In this document: positions 29,839 to 37,627 of the stretch, in pieces | How positions within the stretch are numbered: position 1 is the first letter of the stretch | How the letters are laid out: each line of letters begins with the position of its first letter | Origin: Trichococcus sp. K1Tr | GTDB lineage: Bacteria; Bacillota; Bacilli; Lactobacillales; Aerococcaceae | Assembly (NCBI RefSeq): GCF_028309625.1 | Contig: NZ_JAQMHR010000002.1 | Location: 295,560 to 359,559, forward strand | Reading direction: 5' to 3' | DNA: 64,000 nt | The notes under the pieces: generated by a model | Database searches by the model: none | Told to the model about the DNA's origin: nothing | The model's input: only the letters and a program-made list of their open reading frames with translations | Program-made: the position numbers and the translations under genes

Positions 29839-32700
29839 ATGTATTCGTTAATTACCAACAGCAAAAAAGGCACATTATTGGATGAATTGGTCCAATCTTT
29901 GGAAACGTGCCAACGCTTTTATTTGAATGTGGCCTTCATCAACTTTTCCGGACTGCAATTATTGCTGGATCCGATCCAAAAAGCGGCAGAGAATGGTGCG
30001 TCAGGAAGAATATTGACCGGGACCTACCTGAATTTTACTGAGCCGTATGCATTGACTAGGCTAAAGGCATTCCAGCATATCGATACGCGTATCTTTGTCG
30101 CCACCCAACAGACCGGCTTTCACCCTAAAGCCTACATTTTTGAATATGCTAATTATTATAAAGTCATCGTCGGCTCTTCCAATATCACGCAACATGCCTT
30201 GAAGAGCAACATCGAATGGAATCTTCAGATCATCACCAAGGACGGCAATGAGGATGAGGAATTCATTTCGGAAATCATGGAAGCCTACAACTTGATTTGG
30301 GAGAGCAGCGAAATATTGGACGACGCCTTCATCGACGATTACGCAAGCTTCCTGAAGGACCGCAAAAAAGACCTCGTTGTCCAAGAATCCTATCCTATGG
30401 TTTTCCAATTCACGCGCGGACCTTCGATCAAACCAAACATGATGCAGGAACTGGCGATGGAAAAGCTGATGCGTTTGCGTGAAAAACACCAGGAGAAGGC
30501 TTTGGTGGTGGCTGCCACCGGAACCGGCAAAACGTTTCTAGCTGCTTTTGATGTGAAGCAGGCAAAACCAGAGCGGCTTTTATTTCTGGTGCATCGGGAA
30601 GACATCCTGCATAGTGCGATGTCTTCCTTCAAAAAAATAATCAATCTGAAGGATAAATCGACCGGGATTTTATCTGGGACATCCAAAGAGCATCAGTCTG
30701 ATTATTTGTTTGCGACGATCCAGAGCATGAAGAATATTTATGCAGGATATGACCCGGGGCATTTCGACTATATCATCGTGGATGAAGCGCACCATGCGAC
30801 CAGTCCGAGATATATGGAGGTTCTCGAGCATTTTAATCCCAAATTCCTGTTAGGGATGACTGCGACTCCGGAGCGGACGGATGGCGGCAACATCTTTGAT
30901 CTGTTCGACAACAATGTACCGGTTGAAATCCGGCTGCGCGAGGCTTTGGAATACGATTTGCTAGTGCCGTTTCACTATTTTGGCATCACCGATGAATCGG
31001 GTGTCGACTTAAAGGATTCGGAAAATTTGACGCCTGATCAAATTGCAAAGCGACTCAGTGTTCATCGAAGAGTGGACTTCATCGTCGAAAAAATGAACTA
31101 CTATGGGCATGATGGCTTGAAACGAAAAGCGTTAGGCTTTTGTATGACGATTGCGCATGCAGAATTTATGGCAGCGGAATTCAATAAACGGGGCATCCCA
31201 AGCATCGCCTTATCTGGTGGCGATAAAGTAACCAGACGAGAAGCCTATACGAAATTATTGGAAGCGGAAGATTCTGATCTGGAAGTGATCTTCACTGTGG
31301 ATATCTTCAATGAAGGGATCGACATTCCCGGCGTCAATTTGGTTATGATGCTGCGACCAACCCAATCTTCCATTGTCTTCACCCAGCAATTGGGGCGCGG
31401 CTTGCGCAAAAAAGACAACAAGGAATTCTTGACGGTTTTGGACTTCATCGGCAACTACAGCAAAAGTTTCCTGATCGCGATCGCTCTGAACGGACGGCGC
31501 TTTTACGACAAGGATAGCGTCAAAACATCAGTGAAGCGCAATTTCTCGGATTTGCCGGGAGCGACCCATATTCAGTTGGACGAAATCAGCAAACAACAAA
31601 TTCTGGAGCAGCTCGAACAGGAGAAGTTTTCGAGTCTCGCCTATTTGAAAAACAGTTATCTCGAGTTCAAAAACCTGAATCGCGGTAAAATTCCTTGGTC
31701 ATTACAGGAATATTTGAAAGTGGACGCTGCTCCCGATCCGATCACTTATTTTCACAGAGCCGGAACGGTGTCCTCCAGGAATTATCTCGAATTTATCAAC
31801 AGGGTGGAAGAGAACAATGAATATGTGCAAACCTTGACTTCAGACATACTGTTCATGAATATACTGTCGACACTTTCCCAATGGCTGCCTTTGATCCGTC
31901 CGCATGAATGGATCATCTTGGAGCACTTGTTATCTTACGAGACCTGTACTTTGGTGGAAGCGAAAAGCGAACTTTTGGAATACGTCGATTCAGTGGATGA
32001 GGCCACTGTGTTGCATGCCTTCCGTACCTTGGCAATGGAATTTGCGGATAAAGGAGAACGAGATAAAACGCGACCTATCGTTTCCTTGGATCCCAATCTG
32101 ACGCTGCACCGTACACCGGATTTTGCGAAAATCCTTGACGATGATACCTATCGTTTCTTCATCACGGATATCCTGCATTACGGACGCATGCGTTACCTGA
32201 AGGCTTTCGGTTCCCTGAATTATGGAATTCCGCATTTGAAACTTTACGAGGAGTACACCATGCGCGATATCGCTTTGGTATCCAATTATCAAAAGACCCA
32301 TTCTTCTTTCAGAGGACAAGGGGTTCTGAAGAATGATGAAATCAACCATTATTTCTTCTTTGTCGATCTACACAAAGGCGAGGATGTAGAGGAACGGGTA
32401 AACTATAAGGACAAATTCATCAGCACCAAGCAATTCCAGTGGGAATCGCCAAATAGCACAAAAGTTGCTACGGATCGCGGCCAGGATTTCGTCAATTCCG
32501 AAAACCGTGGTGTGACATTGCATCTGTTTGCCCGCAAATTCAAACAGATAGATAATGTCACTTCCAAGTTCATCTATCTCGGTGAAATCACTCCAATGTC
32601 CCATCGGAACGAAAAACCAATCGAAATCCAATACAGACTGGAAAAGGAAGTGCCTTGGGAATTGTATCAGGAATTTGAACCAGAACTTTCCATCAAATAA
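29839..32700 (+). CDS. PLD nuclease - SF2 helicase - DUF3427 protein
   Basis: 953 residues from the ATG at 29839 (AGCGAGGTG upstream; an ATG at 29809 lacks a site). The N-terminal phospholipase-D-like nuclease (1-165) has H95-P-K97 and GSSNIT (112-117). The superfamily 2 helicase (about 195-560) has Walker A ATGTGKT (226-232), DEAH (315-318), TATPERTD (341-348), FTVDIFNEGIDIPG and QQLGRGLRK. The C-terminal DUF3427 (about 690-953) is the usual partner of this pair. Such single-gene nuclease-helicases are found scattered in genomes and are suspected of defence against foreign DNA or of repair. No partner gene is adjacent, and no terminator is evident after it. Confidence 0.9.
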   Translation: MYSLITNSKKGTLLDELVQSLETCQRFYLNVAFINFSGLQLLLDPIQKAAENGASGRILTGTYLNFTEPYALTRLKAFQHIDTRIFVATQQTGFHPKAYIFEYANYYKVIVGSSNITQHALKSNIEWNLQIITKDGNEDEEFISEIMEAYNLIWESSEILDDAFIDDYASFLKDRKKDLVVQESYPMVFQFTRGPSIKPNMMQELAMEKLMRLREKHQEKALVVAATGTGKTFLAAFDVKQAKPERLLFLVHREDILHSAMSSFKKIINLKDKSTGILSGTSKEHQSDYLFATIQSMKNIYAGYDPGHFDYIIVDEAHHATSPRYMEVLEHFNPKFLLGMTATPERTDGGNIFDLFDNNVPVEIRLREALEYDLLVPFHYFGITDESGVDLKDSENLTPDQIAKRLSVHRRVDFIVEKMNYYGHDGLKRKALGFCMTIAHAEFMAAEFNKRGIPSIALSGGDKVTRREAYTKLLEAEDSDLEVIFTVDIFNEGIDIPGVNLVMMLRPTQSSIVFTQQLGRGLRKKDNKEFLTVLDFIGNYSKSFLIAIALNGRRFYDKDSVKTSVKRNFSDLPGATHIQLDEISKQQILEQLEQEKFSSLAYLKNSYLEFKNLNRGKIPWSLQEYLKVDAAPDPITYFHRAGTVSSRNYLEFINRVEENNEYVQTLTSDILFMNILSTLSQWLPLIRPHEWIILEHLLSYETCTLVEAKSELLEYVDSVDEATVLHAFRTLAMEFADKGERDKTRPIVSLDPNLTLHRTPDFAKILDDDTYRFFITDILHYGRMRYLKAFGSLNYGIPHLKLYEEYTMRDIALVSNYQKTHSSFRGQGVLKNDEINHYFFFVDLHKGEDVEERVNYKDKFISTKQFQWESPNSTKVATDRGQDFVNSENRGVTLHLFARKFKQIDNVTSKFIYLGEITPMSHRNEKPIEIQYRLEKEVPWELYQEFEPELSIK

Positions 32701-32878
32701 TGCCAGTTATTGCAAGATTACCGGGAACTGCAGCCGCGCTATAGACGAGCGACAGTTTCAGGTATTTGTCTGCAAACTTGCGAATGGATCTGGATTAGTC
32801 AGATAAGGCTACACCCAATGTCAGGGTTAATTTGAGAGCGCTTGAAAAAAACAGTATATTTTAAGCTAGGGTGGATGC

Positions 32879-32884
32879 TATAAT
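32879..32884 (+). promoter_or_regulatory. Probable -10 of the M20 peptidase gene
   Basis: TATAAT 21 bp before the start codon; no clear -35. Confidence 0.45.
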
Positions 32885-32904
32885 TTCGCCAAGGGGGAAT
32901 GGTC

Positions 32905-34068
32905 ATGGGCTTCGATAGGAATCAGTATTTACGTGAATTGGAGACGATCGTCAATATCGACAGTGGCAGCAGAAATGCTGCGGGCACACGAGAAGTGGCG
33001 GCGTTTTTGGAAGAGAAATATAGGCAGCAAGGTTTTCTGACCGAGCTGGTTTCGGTCGGTCCGGAGGTGGGCCCGGTACTGGTGGCAACGAATGCTCCGG
33101 ACGAACCCATCGATCTGCTCTTCATCGGCCACACTGATACTGTGTTCCTGGATGGAGAAGCGAGCAGACGGCCTTTCAAGATAGAGGGAGAGCGGCTTTA
33201 TGGGCCTGGCGTCTATGATATGAAAGGCTGCAGTCTGTTGACGGCCTATTTGTTGGAAAACTTGCCCGAAGAACTGAAGGGGAACCTCAATATCTGTGTG
33301 ATCCACAATCCGGATGAGGAGATCAGCTCCTTTTATTCCCGCGAAGTGATCATCGAGAAAGCGAAAACGGCCAAGTTCGCCTTCGTCATGGAGCCGAGTT
33401 CAGCGGACGGTTCGATGATCAAGGAAAGAAAAGGCATCGAAAAACTGAAGATCCATTTCAAGGGTCGGCCCTCCCACGCCGGCGACGCTCCCCAGGAAGG
33501 GCGCAGCGCCATCAATGAACTGGCTTATTGGATCGTTCGCATGAATACTTTGATCGATTACGCTGCCGGTGTGTCGGTCAATGCGGGCACCATCCAGGGC
33601 GGCAGCGTGCCGAATGTCGTCCCTGAACATGCCCAACTGGAATTGGACTACCGTTACTCAAATCCCGCAGACGTCACGGCCTTCTTTGATATGCTGGAGG
33701 AACTGCAGACGCATGCAGCTGAAATGGAAATTGACATTGACATAGAAGTCATCGGCAAGCGGCCGCCAATGGTCGACGTTCCCGGAGCGAAAGCGTTGCG
33801 GAGCGTCTTCGAGGATGTCGGCAAGCAAATGGACACGTTCGTTTCGTTCAAGAAATCGGGAGGCGTATCCGACGCCAACTTCACTACCAGTGTCGGGGTT
33901 CCGACGGTCTGCAGCATCGGTCTGATCGGCGGCGCTTTCCATACCGATCATGAATATGTAGAGCTGGATTCCATTCAACAACGCTTGGATCTTTTGACGG
34001 CAGTCATAAAAGAAATGAGTCGGCGGGAAATGTTCTGTGAAAGCGCAGATCGGTTTTCCATAATGTGA
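32905..34068 (+). CDS. M20 family metallopeptidase (carboxypeptidase G2-like)
   Basis: 387 residues from the second ATG (32905), which is better spaced from AAGGGGG (32891-32897) than the ATG at 32899. Metal ligands are in LFIGHTDTVF (His, Asp), YDMKGC (Asp), NPDEEIS (Glu pair) and AFHTDHEYVE (C-terminal His). The dimerisation domain is inserted at about 180-290 (FKGRPSHAGDAPQEGRSA). This layout fits the glutamate carboxypeptidase/ArgE-DapE branch that removes C-terminal residues or acyl groups from amino acids. Substrate cannot be decided. The gene is alone and has a terminator. Confidence 0.9.
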   Translation: MGFDRNQYLRELETIVNIDSGSRNAAGTREVAAFLEEKYRQQGFLTELVSVGPEVGPVLVATNAPDEPIDLLFIGHTDTVFLDGEASRRPFKIEGERLYGPGVYDMKGCSLLTAYLLENLPEELKGNLNICVIHNPDEEISSFYSREVIIEKAKTAKFAFVMEPSSADGSMIKERKGIEKLKIHFKGRPSHAGDAPQEGRSAINELAYWIVRMNTLIDYAAGVSVNAGTIQGGSVPNVVPEHAQLELDYRYSNPADVTAFFDMLEELQTHAAEMEIDIDIEVIGKRPPMVDVPGAKALRSVFEDVGKQMDTFVSFKKSGGVSDANFTTSVGVPTVCSIGLIGGAFHTDHEYVELDSIQQRLDLLTAVIKEMSRREMFCESADRFSIM

Positions 34069-34107
34069 GCCTCAACGATTCAGATATGAAAAACTATAAA
34101 TTGAACA

Positions 34108-34153
34108 GCAACGCGAAGGTCCGTTTCCGGTCCTCCGCGCGGCTGTTTTTTTT
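34108..34153 (+). terminator. Terminator after the M20 peptidase
   Basis: CGCGaAGGtCCG pairs with CGGtCCTcCGCG around TTTC (34112-34139), then GCGGCTG and eight T. Confidence 0.72.
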
Positions 34154-34342
34154 GATGGAAGGTGCAGTGTTCCGCGGCGGAAATACTTGCCGAAGCACAC
34201 CGGAAGAACAGCACTTTTGCCGTTCCAGATGCGATAATAGGGGTATAGCATTTCAGCCGTAAAATGTAGTACAGCATAGACTACAGGCCGAGCAAATGAG
34301 TGATTGGATGTTTCCGGGGGATTAAGCAGAAGGGGTGGTAAC

Positions 34343-34840
34343 ATGGTGAAAATTGGTGAGAAGACAGTTGTGTCCGTAACGTGCCAAGATGTTATTCTGC
34401 AATTAGCTGAGCAGTATTGTTCTGAAGGGGAATACCTTCATTTCGGGATGAAAGAGAATCCGAAAAAATACGTATTGGTGACCGACGAAAAGATATACCT
34501 GATCAAATCCAAAGCGATGGCTGAGGACAAGCATAAAGAGGATGTATTCAGCATCCAGTACACGCAGATGCGGAAAGAGGAACTGAGGATGAAGTTTGAT
34601 GGCTGGTTTGTGGAAATGTCCACCAACAGCGCCGCGAAGCAAGAGCCTCATTTCCATGTCATTTTGGACAAAATCCATGGCTTGCGTCCGGACGAAAAAG
34701 AAACCTCCATAGAGAATCCGCAACCCGTTTTGCCGGATTATCTGGATGCGGAGATCAACTGCTTAAAAGAAATATTGGCGGAAGGCCTCATCACGCAGGA
34801 AGAATACGAGAGCGTGAAGGATAGACTTTCCGAAATGTAA
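34343..34840 (+). CDS. Unknown protein with C-terminal SHOCT domain
   Basis: 165 residues. Residues 40-100 (KKYVLVTDEKIYLIKSK) look like a bacterial PH-type beta domain. The C-terminus EINCLKEILAEGLITQEEY and following residues form a SHOCT motif (LKxLxxxGxITxEEYExxKxxL), a short oligomerisation helix pair. The start at 34343 follows AAGGGGTGG. SHOCT proteins often act at the membrane or in assemblies, but no function can be assigned. It is monocistronic with a strong terminator. Confidence 0.8.
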   Translation: MVKIGEKTVVSVTCQDVILQLAEQYCSEGEYLHFGMKENPKKYVLVTDEKIYLIKSKAMAEDKHKEDVFSIQYTQMRKEELRMKFDGWFVEMSTNSAAKQEPHFHVILDKIHGLRPDEKETSIENPQPVLPDYLDAEINCLKEILAEGLITQEEYESVKDRLSEM

Positions 34841-34884
34841 TCAAGCAACCGGGTCCGCCGAGTCGCGATACAGAATAGCAAAAG

Positions 34885-34929
34885 AAAAACATGGAGCTGT
34901 CTCGTTTTCGAGAGAGCTCCATGTTTTTT
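34885..34929 (+). terminator. Terminator after the SHOCT gene
   Basis: AACATGGAGCT pairs with AGCTCCATGTT with inner CTCG/CGAG, then TTTTT. Confidence 0.88.
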
Positions 34930-34948
34930 GTGGTGCGGCGTGCTACTA

Positions 34949-35031
34949 GTGTCCGATATTTATGGGTTATCGGACAACTACGGATGAAAGCAAGTGCCGA
35001 TTGTCCGATACTTACAGGTTATCGGACACCT
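34949..35031. repeat. TATCGGACAAC-type inverted-repeat units, short array
   Basis: GTGTCCGATA (34950-34959), TATCGGACAA (34969-34978), TTGTCCGATA (35001-35010) and TATCGGACAC (35020-35029) alternate with a period of about 53 bp. The same elements recur at 63441-63608. It lies between two converging genes. Confidence 0.82.
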
Positions 35032-35047
35032 TATTATGAAATTAAAA

Positions 35048-35644
35048 TCAGATCGCCAAGCTTGTTCTCTTGAATGTGTTGAACTGGTCGCGCAAAAGGG
35101 CGCGCGTCAGATGGTCTTCAAAAGTCACGTTCAGGTTCGGCAGTTTTGCGATATTGTAGATGTCGTTTGTATCTTCCACGCGTACCCAATTGTTCAATAC
35201 CTTCACGACGATGGAGGACAGCGGTTCTGCGTTGCTGCAATTGAACAATGTATCATCCACAAATTTTTTGAAAGGATTGACCAGTTGCGTTTCCGGCAGC
35301 ATGTCCTCTGCTAAGTCCAAGGCATCATCCCGATAAATCGTGAATTCTTTCTCATAAACGGGTGGGGATTGCTTGATCAGTTCGTAATCCCGTTCCTTTA
35401 TGTACGCCAAGGCATCCTGATATCCTTTGCGGTATTCCTTAGTCGATTTGATGCCGCTGTTCATGTAGGTTTTGGCTGCGATGACTTCTTCCAATGAATC
35501 TTCAGGAATCAACCATCCTTCCTTATTGCTGAATTTTACAGCATCCTTGATTTTCCCTTTGCGGATCCATCTGCGGACCATTTCTTCTGAATGGGTAATG
35601 TTTTTTTTGCTGAGTATTTTGACTGCTTCGGCTACGGTAAGCAT
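35048..35644 (-). CDS. Helix-turn-helix domain protein of unknown function
   Basis: 198 residues. The first 55 residues form an excisionase/MerR-like HTH: MLTVAEAVKILSKK, EMVRRWIRKGKI and NKEGWLIPEDSL. The rest (helical, acidic; IKSTKEYRKGYQDAL and EPLSSIVVKVLNNWVRVED) has no family I recognise. GGAGGAATGAATA before the ATG is a very strong ribosome site. It is divergent from pckA, with a long inverted repeat in the shared upstream region, and might regulate that gene, but this is only suggested by position. Confidence 0.7.
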   Translation of the reverse strand: MLTVAEAVKILSKKNITHSEEMVRRWIRKGKIKDAVKFSNKEGWLIPEDSLEEVIAAKTYMNSGIKSTKEYRKGYQDALAYIKERDYELIKQSPPVYEKEFTIYRDDALDLAEDMLPETQLVNPFKKFVDDTLFNCSNAEPLSSIVVKVLNNWVRVEDTNDIYNIAKLPNLNVTFEDHLTRALLRDQFNTFKRTSLAI

Positions 35645-35739
35645 TATTCATTCCTCCGTTATTACTTGTTTAGTTGACTCTATAGTAGCATTAAGCTTCC
35701 GGGATGTGGTGTTTCTTTTGTGTACTCCCAAACATAGTA

Positions 35740-35802
35740 CAGTGAAAAAACACTTCTCGGATGTAAAAAAGTCTCATACACCAAGCAAGTGTTTTTTTAC
35801 TG
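35740..35802. repeat. Long inverted repeat upstream of pckA and the HTH gene
   Basis: CAGTGAAAAAACACTT (35740-35755) and AAGTGTTTTTTTACTG (35787-35802) are complementary at 15 of 16 positions, separated by 31 bp. It could be a terminator-like attenuator for pckA or a paired operator. Confidence 0.6.
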
Positions 35803-35864
35803 TTCAAAATATCAAGCACATCATAAGTACACCTCAATAGCGGCACAAATACAGAAAAGCATAC

Positions 35865-35870
35865 TATAAT
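35865..35870 (+). promoter_or_regulatory. Probable -10 of pckA
   Basis: TATAAT 29 bp before the pckA start codon, with no good -35. Confidence 0.5.
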
Positions 35871-35898
35871 GAAGGCATCAAAACTACGGAGGTCGCAT

Positions 35899-37542
35899 AT
35901 GGCAACAATTGAAACGTACCAAAGATCTGCATTGAAGAAAACCAATCCATTGTTAACTAAATTACGCACGACAGTCGAAACTGCTTTCTACGGCAGCAAT
36001 ATGCATGAAGTGAAAACGCTTGCCGAAGCCTATGAGTTGGCGAAAACATCCCCTGGGGTTATCGTAACCGATCTTCCCATCAAAGAGACGGATAAGTTGG
36101 GCCTGCCTGAAGACGCCAAAGTGTTGGTCGAAAACGGCGGCAAAATAGTCGGACGGACCGCTAAAGCAAGAAGGATCGTAGGCGAGGACAAAGTGGAAGA
36201 CCAGCAGTTGATGGCGCTAGTCCGTGAAGTCATCTACCAGAACCGTACGAAGAAATACCACGAGACAACCGGCTATGTCGGATTGGATGAAGAGTTCATC
36301 ATCAAAGCGCACATCGCATTCCCGGAAGGCAACGAAAATAATCTTTATTCCTGGTTATTGAACTTCCAGTGGGCCAATGACATGTACAACGAATTGTACG
36401 CGCATTCAAAAAAATACGAAGAAGGGGACATCTATATCTATACGGATCCCGACTGGCGCCATCCCGATTATCCGCTGGGTCTGGCTTACTTTGAACCTGA
36501 TCATAACGTTGCTTGCATTTTGGGCATGCAGTATTTTGGGGAATTCAAGAAAGGCACGCTATCCTTGGCTTGGGGCACTGCGCATCGCAACGGGTATGCT
36601 TCCTGCCATGGCGGCCTGAAGAAATTTGTGTTGGAAGACAAGAAGCGCGTTTTTGCGTTCTTCGGCTTGTCCGGTTCAGGGAAATCGACCCTGACGCATT
36701 CGAAGCACAACGGAAAATACAAAGTCAAGGTCTTGCATGATGATGCCTTCATCATCGATCTGCTCGACGGCTCATCGATTGCATTGGAACCGGCTTACTT
36801 CGACAAGACTCAGGATTATCCGGCTGACCATCCTGAGCAGGAATATTTCCTGACTGCACAGAACGTAGGCGTGACGAAGGACGTGGACGGGAAACGTGTC
36901 TTGGTGACGGAGGACATCCGCAACGGCAATGGTCGCACCGTCAAGTCGCGTTACGTGACGCCAGATAGAGTGGACAAATTCCATTCGCCGATCGAGGGCA
37001 TCTACTGGATCATGAAAGACGACTCCTTGCCGCCGCTCGTCAAAATCGAGGACCCGATCCTTGCCGCCACTTTTGGAGCCACGTTGGCGACGAAACGTTC
37101 GACTGCGGAAACCGCCAGAAAGGGCGAAGACAGAGACCGCTTGGTTATCGAACCTTATGCCAATCCATTCCGCGTCTACCCGTTGATCGAAGATTACGAA
37201 GATTTTAAAGCCCTGTTGAGCAAGGAGGCAGTGGACTGCTATATCATCAACACCGGCGCTTTCTTGAATAAAGACATCACAAAAGATATCACGCTTGGCG
37301 TGATCGAAAGCATCGTCGAAGAGACAGCCACATTCAAACCTTTCGGGGACGGGACCGGTTTGGCATACTTGGACGTGCCTGGCTATGAACCACCGTTGGA
37401 AGACGAAAACTACAAAAAGCTGGTCAAAGAACGGATGACGATGAGGATTGAGTTCCTGCAGACGTTCAACCAAGAACATCCAGACTGTCCGCTTCCGGAT
37501 GAAGCGATTCATGCGTTTGATCAGATTGTCCGGTCTTTGTAA
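35899..37542 (+). CDS. pckA: ATP-dependent phosphoenolpyruvate carboxykinase
   Basis: 547 residues from the ATG at 35899, preceded by GGAGGTCGCAT. The kinase P-loop is GLSGSGKSTLTHSK, followed by VLHDDAFIID for metal binding. HRNGYASCHGGLKK and TRKGEDRDRL-like (TARKGEDRDRL) carry active-site basic residues, and SRYVTPDRVDKFHSP binds substrate. It interconverts oxaloacetate plus ATP with PEP, CO2 and ADP. The P-loop and DD region differ from the Escherichia coli type (LIGDDEH), matching the variant found in lactic acid bacteria. Its place 2.5 kb from the citrate locus fits use of oxaloacetate for either gluconeogenesis or ATP gain. Confidence 0.92.
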   Translation: MATIETYQRSALKKTNPLLTKLRTTVETAFYGSNMHEVKTLAEAYELAKTSPGVIVTDLPIKETDKLGLPEDAKVLVENGGKIVGRTAKARRIVGEDKVEDQQLMALVREVIYQNRTKKYHETTGYVGLDEEFIIKAHIAFPEGNENNLYSWLLNFQWANDMYNELYAHSKKYEEGDIYIYTDPDWRHPDYPLGLAYFEPDHNVACILGMQYFGEFKKGTLSLAWGTAHRNGYASCHGGLKKFVLEDKKRVFAFFGLSGSGKSTLTHSKHNGKYKVKVLHDDAFIIDLLDGSSIALEPAYFDKTQDYPADHPEQEYFLTAQNVGVTKDVDGKRVLVTEDIRNGNGRTVKSRYVTPDRVDKFHSPIEGIYWIMKDDSLPPLVKIEDPILAATFGATLATKRSTAETARKGEDRDRLVIEPYANPFRVYPLIEDYEDFKALLSKEAVDCYIINTGAFLNKDITKDITLGVIESIVEETATFKPFGDGTGLAYLDVPGYEPPLEDENYKKLVKERMTMRIEFLQTFNQEHPDCPLPDEAIHAFDQIVRSL

Positions 37543-37561
37543 GTGTCACTAGATCTGAAAT

Positions 37562-37616
37562 GAAAAAACCAACAGCATTGTCCCCGTCAATCAGGAATAA
37601 TGCTGTTGGTTTTCAT
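37562..37616. terminator. Bidirectional terminator between pckA and the histidine kinase gene
   Basis: AAAACCAACAGCATT (37565-37579) pairs perfectly with AATGCTGTTGGTTTT (37599-37613). Confidence 0.85.
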
Positions 37617-37627
37617 TTATTGTCGTG

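Noticed and set aside
34891..35073. Short frame through the TATCGGACAAC repeat
   Set aside because: Its coding text derives from the repeat and it has no ribosome site.
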